In this document: in pieces, positions 54,381 through 64,000 of the stretch
How positions within the stretch are numbered: the stretch's first letter is position 1
Layout of the letters: the number at the start of each line of letters is the position of its first letter
Origin: Vespa crabro
Lineage: Eukaryota; Arthropoda; Insecta; Hymenoptera; Vespidae
Assembly: GCF_910589235.1 (NCBI RefSeq)
Contig: NC_060957.1
Span: 10,577,234-10,641,233 of the forward strand
Length of the DNA stretch: 64,000 nt
Direction: 5' to 3'
Made by a program: the position numbers and the translations under genes
The notes under the pieces: model-generated
What the model saw: only the letters and a program-made list of their open reading frames with translations
Databases searched by the model: none
Told to the model about the DNA's origin: nothing

Positions 54381-55757
54381 CTATTGGCTATTTTGTATTT
54401 TTTCATAAGTTCTTCGATATTTATCATCTACCTGTATAAGATAATAAGTTCCAGGAAACATATTGCTGATACTAGTTTTCGGTTCATAGGGCGCACTGTG
54501 ATAATTTTTTTCTCTTGATTCTAATATACTAGTAAAATCTGCTGGAGTTACCTTTTGCCGTGCTTCTAATTGAGATTTAACATAAACTAATGATGAAATA
54601 ATTTTCATTAAGCTAGATTCATTTTTCACATCTTTTGTTATTGTTAACGAATACATACTCGAGCATAAACCTGAACCATATGAAAATACAGCTACTTTAT
54701 TGCCTGCTAGTTCATTTATTGGTTTAGATATAAGTAAAGACACTAATCCAGAATAAACGGATGCTGTATACATATTTCCAACTTGATTTGCTAAAAATAA
54801 ACTAGGTTCTGTTTTTTGCATAAAATCTGCTTTGCTCAATGTTACAAATGCCTTTTCAATGTCTTTATCAAAATAAGTATTCTCTAGCTTAACATCATGA
54901 AATTTTTCTAACTCTTTGTATTTTTCAGAAAATTCTGTTTTGGATGTATTTAAAAAATCAACAAAAGCTAACCTGGCAAATGATTTTTGTACAAGTTTAC
55001 AATATGGAGAGTGAAATAAGATTGCATCAAAGCTACTTAGGGTAACAATTTCATCAGATCTTTTTCCTTTAACCTTTTGATTATACAATTGATAACAACT
55101 ATCTAAAGCATTGAGATAGCATTTAATAGATAATTTTCCATCTACATATGGATATTCGGAACGTAAATCAGGTTTATAAAAATCATAAGCATGTTGCATA
55201 TATGATGCACGAAGTCCACGATCCAATACAATAGGAGCCTCCGGACCTATTATCATAGCTATTGCCCCTGCTCCACCGGTAGGTCTTGCACTACCAGGAG
55301 AATAAACAGCACTATCAGCTGCAACAACTAATGCTAATCTTCCATCCCAGGCACTACTTTCTACCCAAGAGATAGCATTGAATAAAGCCGCTGTACCACC
55401 ATAACATGCGTTAGTACAATCCACACCTTCGATATCAGTATAGCCAAATGGTTCAAATAATTGCATAAGAACAGACTTTACCGATTTGCTCTTATCTATA
55501 ATTGTTTCTGTTCCCACTTCCAATCTACCGATTTCTTTAGGTTCAATGTTGTATCTATCCAATAATCTATGGACGACTGTTAAACATAAAGAATTTATAT
55601 CTTCTCTGTCATTACAAAATCCCATTTTGGATTGTCCCAGTCCTATAGTATATTTCCCTGCCGATACACCATCGTAAATCTCCAAATCGGTTTGATCCAC
55701 ATATTGAGCTGGGAAATAAACTTCAATGGCTCTGATACCGACGTCATTTGGCCACAT
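54381..55757 (-). CDS. Hydroxymethylglutaryl-CoA synthase, cytosolic type
   Basis: Condenses acetyl-CoA with acetoacetyl-CoA to HMG-CoA, the step before HMG-CoA reductase in the mevalonate pathway. In insects this pathway feeds juvenile hormone, isoprenoids and prenyl groups, not sterols. The protein is 458 aa in one uninterrupted frame. The start is the ATG at 55757 (MWPNDVGIRAIEVYFPAQYV); the frame extends ten codons further upstream but without an ATG. Catalytic residues are all present: Glu84 (EVGTET), Cys118 (NACYGG) and His249 (FHSPYCKLVQKS), matching Glu95, Cys129 and His264 of the vertebrate enzyme. No mitochondrial presequence is visible. The C-terminus stops about 50 residues earlier than human HMGCS1, just after RVDEK/RRTYE-type sequence. 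The lack of introns contrasts with the four neighbouring genes. Confidence 0.95.
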   Translation of the reverse strand: MWPNDVGIRAIEVYFPAQYVDQTDLEIYDGVSAGKYTIGLGQSKMGFCNDREDINSLCLTVVHRLLDRYNIEPKEIGRLEVGTETIIDKSKSVKSVLMQLFEPFGYTDIEGVDCTNACYGGTAALFNAISWVESSAWDGRLALVVAADSAVYSPGSARPTGGAGAIAMIIGPEAPIVLDRGLRASYMQHAYDFYKPDLRSEYPYVDGKLSIKCYLNALDSCYQLYNQKVKGKRSDEIVTLSSFDAILFHSPYCKLVQKSFARLAFVDFLNTSKTEFSEKYKELEKFHDVKLENTYFDKDIEKAFVTLSKADFMQKTEPSLFLANQVGNMYTASVYSGLVSLLISKPINELAGNKVAVFSYGSGLCSSMYSLTITKDVKNESSLMKIISSLVYVKSQLEARQKVTPADFTSILESREKNYHSAPYEPKTSISNMFPGTYYLIQVDDKYRRTYEKIQNSQ

Positions 55758-55794
55758 TTTGAATTTTTTCAAGAATAATATCTCCAAAGTTTAA

Positions 55795-55796
55795 AA

Positions 55797-55841
<45 letters not shown>

Positions 55842-55862
55842 CTCTTTCTCTTTCTCTCTTAT
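55795..55862. repeat. (CT)n just upstream of HMG-CoA synthase
   Basis: A CT/GA array beginning about 40 bp before the minus-strand start codon, probably within the 5' UTR or at the end of a leader intron. Confidence 0.9.
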
Positions 55863-56208
55863 ATTAAATCTCAAATCTAATAAAATATTTAATATTCTTT
55901 GATGATATTGCACATATACAAGAAGTCTTGGAAACAACTTATCACGGTTTTAGTAGTATTAGATCGAAAAAAGAAAAGTAGATTTTATTAATTTATTCCT
56001 TAGACTTTTTATATAACACTTGCCAAATGGGACACTTTCTTCTTCAAATCAATCAGGTGACTTTCGAATGGTATCCTTTTCTTGAAAATGATATTACAAT
56101 TCTGGTCTCTCAATATATTCGATGATTTCTCGATGAAGATTATGATAAAACTCGATGTTTAATAAAACTTGTTAAAACGAACTATCGTAAATTTTACTAA
56201 ACGAAAGT

Positions 56209-56240
56209 TGACTGACTGACTGACTGACTGACTGACAGAC
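56209..56240 (-). promoter_or_regulatory. (TCAG)n array, possible initiator cluster of HMG-CoA synthase
   Basis: On the minus strand the sequence reads as a TCAG tetranucleotide array, so the arthropod initiator core TCAGT is present about six times in a row, some 450 bp ahead of the HMG-CoA synthase start codon. It could simply be a microsatellite, but position and strand suit a transcription start region. Confidence 0.35.
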
Positions 56241-56685
56241 TGGTTGGTTGCTTGGCTGCGCTTGGCTGAGACGAAGAATTTAGGTTAGAAGTGAAACTTT
56301 GACTATAAATGAAAATGTACAATCGTTTGTTGGCAGGAATTTTTAACCGTGCCGTTATGAAGAATGATACGATGCTCACCGATTGAAATAATCGAACATA
56401 TACGAACAATATTATTCACCGTTCAAACAGCTCTTGTCTCTACGAAATTTCACGAGGGAATAAGCTCCTCAATAACGAATTGACGATTATGTTCTTTCAC
56501 GAAGACTACGTGGCTCTAATCAACCATTCCAAAGTGGGGGGGAAAACTACACAATCTCATTTTGTTTTTTTTCCTTTTTTCTTTTTCCTTTTTTCTTTTA
56601 TTCCTTCCTTTTGTTAATACTTTTCTTTGTATTTTTATCTTTTAAATTATATTTTTCAATAGAAACATTTTCCGCGCGTTTCAAC

Positions 56686-56691
56686 CACGTG
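56686..56691. promoter_or_regulatory. E-box CACGTG upstream of HMG-CoA synthase
   Basis: A CACGTG palindrome in the context 'aaccacgtgacctcc', about 930 bp before the HMG-CoA synthase start codon and next to a CpG-rich 'ccgcgcg'. bHLH factors of the USF, MITF and SREBP classes bind this core. Its role here is inferred from position only. Confidence 0.3.
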
Positions 56692-57245
56692 ACCTCCATC
56701 TATATATATGTATGTATTATATAAACATACACACATCATAGATACATACATACATATATCTATATTGCGCACTTTCTTCTTCTCTAACTTTCTTGTGCAA
56801 TCGTCGATTTATATTGGCTTATGACTTTTAATCATTTATGCAATAAACATGAAGATTAGAAATCTTTCGTCTTCAACTAAATTATTTACTTTCATATTTG
56901 TTCTTTATTCGATGAATTATTATTAAAAAAAAAAAAACAAAAAAAAAAAAAAACAAAAAAAAAATTCAACAGAAAATACGATTGTAATAATAAACTTTTA
57001 CGATCGTTTAAAATCACTATTATACCGTTTAAAATATTAAGAAAATATTTTTCATAAAATATATTACAAAAATTCTTTCGAAAACACATTCTTATCTGAT
57101 AAAAATAAATTAGGCTTTTTTTTTTTTTTTATTTGTCGATACTTTATGACTCCTATGTTTATATTAAAATTCAATAGATTTTTCTTTTCCTTACTAATAA
57201 ATTAAAATAATTACGTGTTAAATAAATATGAGAACAGATAAAAAC

Positions 57246-57281
<36 letters not shown>

Positions 57282-58538
57282 ATATATATAATATATAATA
57301 TATATAATATATAATAAGAATATATATATAGAATATATATATTCTTATTCGTTTGTATTTCTTTTTTCCTTTTTCTTTTAAGATTAATTCTGATAATTAT
57401 TAATTATTAGTTCGCGTGCACGCTCATGTATGTACGTGTGTGTGTATATATATATATAAATAGTAAATAAATACATGGACTTTGAGAAGTAACATAAAAT
57501 ATTTAGAATTTCTAAGGTCATATATGTACGTTTTCAAATAGACATATTTATATGCACTTTTCATATTTATGAGAAATATATAAATTATTTATTATATGGA
57601 ATTATGTAAATATATACAGGCTATTCAATACAGTAGAAACTTTTGTCATGAAGGATTTGATATTTTTTTAAAATTTATATTATAAGTTATATATATATAT
57701 ATATATATATACAATTTATAATTAAATATTATTTATATATATATTTCGCCTTAAATATATTTCTCAAATGAAAATAAAAAAAAAATAGTCAAATAGATCA
57801 GGACTAACCAATTATGTCGTTTTATTCTCTTTCTTGTAAGCTTATCATCTTTTAACATTTATTAGCAATTTTATTTAAAGATAATTGTCGATCGATCAAT
57901 GAAAAATATCGTACGAATCGTAAGTTAAAGATATTTATATAGGAAATATTAAGAAAACATTTGTAAATATTTCAAAAATTTTTCATAAATATTAATAAAT
58001 ATTAATAAAATAAATAAGAAATTATTGGCTGGATATGTATGTGTATGTATATATAATAGAAATATTATAAAACTGCAGTATTAAAGATGTCATTTCGTAT
58101 TTTGATCGTTAAATTACGCTCAAAATAAAGTCGATTAAAAATATCGTTAGAAAAAATTGTAAAGAAAAAACGAACGTAAAAAAACTATTGATACCAGTGA
58201 CAGGACCAATTACTTTATGATTACGATGGAAGTTTAAGTGAGCCATAAATTTTCAATAAATTTTAAGTATAGTTCCGTAAATTATTAAAAAAGAACAAAA
58301 CAAAAGAATAAAAAAAACTTCGAATATGGAAGACACAAAAAAATATCTTAAAAACGTCTATCAGATTAATAAAATATCTCTATTTATTTATATCTCATTT
58401 CTATTATAGAATCTCAAAATGTGTGTGTGTGTGTGTGTGTAAACAATTCTGGTAATACAGAAAAGTTATTATTTAAAAAGCAACAGAAAATTTCGCTCTA
58501 ATTTTTAAATAAAATTAATTCAATTTTGATTTTGTTTC

Positions 58539-58570
<32 letters not shown>

Positions 58571-59259
58571 GTTATTATAGATCGATCAAAGAAGTAAAAA
58601 TAAAATTTGCTTTCATGTTTTCTTTCTTTCCTTCTTAAATCACTCGCAGTGCAAATATTTTATTCTGTTATTGTTAAATATAGAAAAAACTTTTTATTTA
58701 ATTCCGATCTATCGAAAGGTCAAATAAGGTTAGCGATAATATATACAAAACATATTGAAAAAAGACTCTGTTAATACACAATACAATGCGTTCTTGAGTT
58801 AAAGCGTAGCTATTCGAAATATTTCTATTTTTATTTAGCATTTCATCCTTTTTAAAATATTGAAAATACGAGTAACGCGAAACTACATTATTTATTTTTC
58901 TAAATGTTTTAAACAAACTAACATCATCGTCATTAAATGTATATTCATATATTCATATCTCTCATATGTATACATTGTGATACATTTATCAAAATACATC
59001 GTTAACAATATGTTAATGATGTGTAATTATATTTAATAGCTGTATGTACGTGTATGCATGTGTGTAAACGTATACATACGTATATACGATTATATACTAT
59101 ATCAAACGAAGAAAAAAAAAGTTAGAGAAACTAAAAGAAACGAGATAAACATAACAAGGGTATTATTATAAGATGTACGAGAATGCGCGTTATAATTTTA
59201 TATATAATTTACTATAGATATACACATAATCGTAAAGTATTATAATGATATAATAATCA

Positions 59260-59295
59260 TGGTTTAATTATTATTATTATTCTTATTATTATTAC

Positions 59296-59360
<65 letters not shown>
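59260..59360. repeat. (TTA)n microsatellite
   Basis: Long TTA array with few interruptions, followed by a second array at about 59491-59541. Confidence 0.95.
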
Positions 59361-59362
<2 letters not shown>

Positions 59363-59484
59363 ATTACAACATGTCTACAAGTAGCGGCGGCAGCTTTGTT
59401 TTCGTCTGGCACGGCAAAATATAATTTGTTTTTTTCTACCTATTCTTTTCTTTCTTATTAATCTTTTTATTAATTAATTAATTA

Positions 59485-59536
<52 letters not shown>

Positions 59537-60220
59537 ATTATTCATCCCTCTCGCTTTCATGCACATGTTCATACATATACATGCATTCATGGACTCTCAT
59601 ACCACATACATAAAACACTTATCCACTTTTATTCTCTTCCTCAAACCTCAAATAAACCTCAAATAAACCTAAGCGATCATTTCGTTCGAAAACCACATCG
59701 ATCGCCATAAAGTGATTCACTTGCTTCACCACAAAATTCTATGAATAATCGATTAACATTACAAGCATATTCGCAATAAAGATGCACACAGTAATCGATA
59801 TACATACTTCTTCTTATTATTATTATTCCATTTATCCGCTTTCAATGATCTAATAAATCATTAAGAGATTTATAACATCGAAATTTATCAAAATCATTAA
59901 TCTCCTTTATTTATTTAAAACGTCATCGATCCTTCTTTACCTCTTTTATTTATTTATTTACTCGCACATCGACATTGAATACTCGTTTAAGTACGATTCA
60001 TCATGAATGAAATATAAATAAAATTTTATTACACAATCGTTATCATCATCATTATTATTATTATCATAATTGAAACTTTTATTGGCAATATATGTTTCCA
60101 ATAAAAAAAATTGGAAAAAAAGAAAAAAATAATCGATAGATAGAAGACACATTTCGAAGTTGGTAATATTTAGAATCAAAAAATCGAGGAAAATAGAAAC
60201 AAGAAATTAATTAATTCTAA

Positions 60221-60261
<41 letters not shown>

Positions 60262-60516
60262 AAAAAACTGGTTTCAAATTGCAACATCCACAATGATCAA
60301 TGGTGCTCTACGCACATTTATACGGCATATTAATATATTCTCAAATCTGTTTATAATATCACGACTCCAATACATATACATACATACATACAACATACAT
60401 ACATACATACATACAAACATACATACATACATATACATTATATATACTTAATTACTATATAATATTCTGTCTAATACTTTTGAAATTTTATAAATAAAGA
60501 ATAAAAAAAAACAAGA

Positions 60517-60517
<1 letters not shown>

Positions 60518-60593
<76 letters not shown>
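60518..60593. repeat. (AAT)n microsatellite
   Basis: Pure AAT array of about 75 bp. The opposite strand reads as poly-isoleucine, which is an artefact. Confidence 0.95.
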
Positions 60594-60594
<1 letters not shown>

Positions 60595-60864
60595 CCTCAT
60601 CATCATCATTATCATCGTCATTATCATCGTCGCGTTATAATTAATAGGTAAACCTATTATGTAATTATACATATATATATAAAAAGAGAAAAGAAGAAAA
60701 AAGGAAAAAAAAAATTGTTGACTAACATTGAAGTGACCTAATCGTGATCTTAATAAATATTCATATTTCAGCGCTTGCTCTGCTTAGTATGTGTATAATA
60801 CTTATAAATTATTGAACTGTAACAAGACTTTACCTTTCGATATTTTTTTAACCGTTTTTCCTTT

Positions 60865-60909
<45 letters not shown>

Positions 60910-61289
60910 TTCTTATATATTTATTTTATTTTTTTCCTACAATTACTGCAATGATACGGCACACGCTCCGGGCCGATTAGTTAGCTAGAAAAACGCATAC
61001 AAAATAGGAATGTAACACGTGGTTCGCTCGAGGTGAAAAAAATTCAGGTTTATGTTTTTCTTTTTCTTTTTTTTTTCGGCATTTCAAATCGTGACCTTAT
61101 TTATTATATTATTCTATTACTATTATTACTATTTTTATTATTACTATTATTATTATTATTATTATTATTATATTATTATTATTATTACGACGAATCGGGA
61201 AACCACTTTGCCGGCGTTATTATTTTTATAAAATGTTTAGTCATCTTCGTCTTGGCACAGAAATTCAACTTAATCAGCATATCTTTTTG

Positions 61290-61325
<36 letters not shown>

Positions 61326-61960
61326 CGCACGCGTGCGCGCTCTCTTTACTTTTCTTTTACTTTTTTTTTTTTTTCTAAGCGTTAAACGTTAATAGATTTG
61401 GACAGGTTCTAAACAGTAATACTACCGACTTATATAATAATCATTTAAAATTATGTCGATAATTATTACAAGTCATCGAAATGTGGTGTCCTTTCTCTTC
61501 ACCCCTCGCCCCCCCCCACGTTCATCCCCACCTGCCCTATTCTGCACAAATAATACCCGCGAAATTTCCAACTGGATTAGAAGCTTACGAATTCTACTGA
61601 GGATATTGCTTTCAAACATATGTGATGTAAATTGTATATAAATCATGGAACAAACGGAAGGAAATAGTTTTGATAAAAAGGGTGGAAAAAGAGAGAAAAA
61701 AATGTAAGATAAAAAAGGAGACAATACGAAAAAAAGCATACGCGTTATTCCGTAAATAATTTTTTTTTCTTTTTTCTTTCCTTTTGTTTTTCTTCTTTTT
61801 TTCCTTTTTCTTTTTTTGCTTTTTCATTTTCTTTGTTTCTTTAAATACAATCGACGATCGATTAACGATGATATTAATAAACGATATATAATAATACTCG
61901 AAGAAACTTATTCGACACAAACGAACTCGAGTACTATGAAAAGGGTCTAAACTAACGATG

Positions 61961-62017
61961 CTATTGCTGTTGCTGTTGCTGTTGTGGTTGCTGTTGCTGC
62001 TGCTGTTGCTGCTGCTC
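61961..62017 (-). other. CAG/CAA repeat with in-frame stop
   Basis: On the minus strand 17 codons read nine Gln, one Pro and seven Gln with mixed CAG and CAA usage, preceded by an open frame (ESRFLRE) and followed directly by TAG. Mixed CAG/CAA is typical of coding glutamine repeats in insects. No start codon or splice site upstream is convincing, so I list it as a tract and not as a gene. Confidence 0.4.
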
Positions 62018-62503
62018 ACGTAAAAAGCGCGATTCTTTTTTTTTTTTGTTGACACGTATGTAAGTAAATACATACGTACGTAAATACATACAAACATACA
62101 TCTATTTAAAGAACGTATTTCTTTTGAAATCTTTTTTCATTCATTCTTTTTTTCTTTTTCTTCCTTTTTTTTTTGTACAAGAGTAAACGCGCTTACTCGT
62201 AAAAGAATCGAACGTAGGAAGAGGACGTAACCGTAATCCCGTGCTCCAGACAGGGCTTCGATTTTATTTTTATTTTTTTTGTGTTTTTTTCGTCTTAAAT
62301 CTCTCGAAATATTCATTTGATTCGACAAACAAAATTCTATTCAACTTTTGATAGCCTCCTTCGTGACATAGGAAAAAAATATATGGAAAATATCATGATA
62401 AATTTATGACGATAAACTCTTATCTTTTCTTTTAGACAGTTAGTTCATTAATCTTTTACTATAATGTTAATGCTCAGGCATTGAACTTCTCTTAGCATTA
62501 TTT

Positions 62504-62547
<44 letters not shown>

Positions 62548-62575
62548 TGTTCGCACGCGTATGTATATATGTATG

Positions 62576-62622
<47 letters not shown>

Positions 62623-62670
62623 CGCACGCGTATGTATGTGTATACATATATAAATATATATATATATATA
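62504..62670. repeat. CA/TA compound repeat with duplicated 21-mer
   Basis: A CA array and TA arrays contain two copies of 'attgttcgcacgcgtatgta' (62545 and 62617), about 72 bp apart. This shows tandem duplication within the microsatellite. Confidence 0.75.
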
Positions 62671-63613
62671 GCGTTGCTTTTTTTCAAAATCAACTTTCTT
62701 GTAAATTTACGCCTGATCACCTACTTTCGAAGTGCAAACAATTTCTTTTTATTTGATTATCGAGCATATATAATACGCCCTCTCTTTCTCTCTTCATCTA
62801 TAATGGCCATCATTTACGAAAGAAATGCTAAATGGAGTTTGGTTGTTACAAAAACGCACGTGATAGATTACGATTACATCATGAATATATATATAATAAT
62901 ATATAATAAAAATTTTTTTTATCGAATATCATTTTCTTTGTTTGTCCTCTAATTATGCTGCTCTTTTTTTTTTTTACTTTTAACTTTCATTTATCGGACA
63001 TTATGCGATATCGGACATTATGAATATGTTATTAATTTGATAGTTACGTGGTTTTGTATTCTCACTCAAGCTTCATTATCATTATTATTATTTATTATTA
63101 TTATTATTTATTATTATTATTTTGCTTTATCAATTTCAAAGCACAAAAAACACGCCGAAGTGATTCTTTTCGTATAGACAGATATTTCTCGCGTTTGAAG
63201 TCAAATAAAATTTTGTTTTCTTTTTTTTTTCCTTTTCTTTTTTTTCTTCTTACATTATTTCTTTCAAAATACCGATTTTCATTTGCATAGTTATTTAATA
63301 TGTGCCAAAAAATAATAAATATTTACGAACAAAATATTTATTAATTCAGAAGAAAAAAAAAAAAGAAAGAAAAGAAAAAGATGAACATTGTAATATATGG
63401 TAAATATAAACAATGTAAATATTTCAATATTTATTATTATATTATTGCGTAAATATGTTTATTATTAATGATCGAAGTAGCAAAAGAAAATCTACGACGG
63501 TTTTTCGTTAAAAAAAAAACAATAAAAAACAAAAAAAAAGATGATCGTCGTTACTCGGAAACTGAATATGTGAGCAGATACAAAGCGGCATGAAAAAAGT
63601 AAAATAGAAATAA

Positions 63614-63618
<5 letters not shown>

Positions 63619-63648
<30 letters not shown>
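63619..63648. repeat. Poly-A run
   Basis: An A homopolymer of about 30 bp. Confidence 0.95.
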
Positions 63649-63650
<2 letters not shown>

Positions 63651-64000
63651 AAATCGTTTTACTTAACCTCAAAACGCATATACGCATATCCAGTCTAATT
63701 TGACATTATCTAATTTGCACGATACAATTGAGGCTCGATTTGAGATTAAGCACCATGCACGGTACGATTAATTTTACGAGATTAAGCATTTATATTATTT
63801 TGTCGTTGATTTTTCTTTTCTTTTTTTTTTTTTCTTCTTCTTTTTGATATCGTAAATTACTCCATATCCTATATTTAATATGGGTATGATTATTATAATA
63901 TATGTATACATTTTTATACAATTTCATTTTCATTCTTGTGAAAAATCTTTATGATCGAAGAGAAAAGAATCTTTCATAAAATCACTCTGCACCAGTATTG

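Larger units (their letters stand above)
56700..64000. other. Gene-free stretch dominated by simple repeats
   Basis: No gene recognised. It contains TA arrays (57250-57330, 57690-57710, 60226-60258, 62520-62620), TG (58422-58440), TTA/AAT arrays (59260-59360, 59491-59541, 60518-60593, 61112-61188), CATA (60360-60432), CT (60867-60907, 61295-61320) and poly-A (63619-63648). GC-richer pieces occur at about 59371-59424, 60950-61030, 61480-61580, 61961-62035 and 62190-62260. The region could be a long 3' UTR or an intron of a gene that lies beyond the window. Confidence 0.5.

Noticed and set aside
55758..55787. Ten extra N-terminal codons for HMG-CoA synthase
   Set aside because: The upstream codon is TTG, not ATG. 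The ATG at 55757 gives the conserved start of the family (WPNDVGI).
61112..61392. 119-codon + strand frame of Leu, Tyr and Phe
   Set aside because: Derived from TTA and CT arrays; no domain or balanced composition.

Overview
The window is nuclear DNA from an insect, most likely a holometabolous one and plausibly an aculeate hymenopteran. The reasons are the very AT-rich background, the large number of GA/CT, TA, ATT and CATA microsatellites, CpG-rich islands, short GT-AG introns, and arthropod-type proteins. There is no sign of bacterial, organellar or viral gene organisation, no CRISPR array and no tRNA or rRNA gene that I could recognise.

Layout. Positions 1-29,100 hold no gene I can support. 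The stretch is low-complexity DNA with a dozen or more CpG-richer, unique-sequence islands, which looks like a large intron or a regulatory desert. From 29.3 to 55.8 kb there is a compact gene cluster: (1) a zinc-dependent polyol/alcohol dehydrogenase, + strand, 5 exons, 339 aa; (2) the augmin subunit HAUS5, + strand, 8 exons, 574 aa; (3) an anoctamin/TMEM16 membrane protein, + strand, 14 exons found, 1115 aa; (4) a Rab19-like small GTPase, + strand, 5 exons, 218 aa; (5) cytosolic-type HMG-CoA synthase, - strand, an uninterrupted coding region of 458 aa. The Rab gene and HMG-CoA synthase converge. Positions 56.7-64 kb again lack a recognisable gene and are dominated by microsatellites, with two GC-richer oddities (a glutamine-repeat-like tract and a short island at 59.37 kb).

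The five genes do not form a pathway: polyol oxidation, spindle microtubule nucleation, ion or lipid transport, vesicle traffic and mevalonate synthesis. They look like ordinary housekeeping neighbours. Exon junctions were set by eye from GT-AG signals, reading-frame continuity and recall of the families. All phases sum to whole codons.

The most interesting points are: a Rab whose switch II glutamine is histidine and whose P-loop has a glutamate in place of glycine; a foldback element of nested inverted repeats between genes 1 and 2; an 80-bp mariner-type MITE in a Rab intron; a duplicated dehydrogenase 3' end; a 258-bp tandem duplication ahead of the Rab gene; and an intronless HMG-CoA synthase coding region. 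I found no convincing new multi-gene system.
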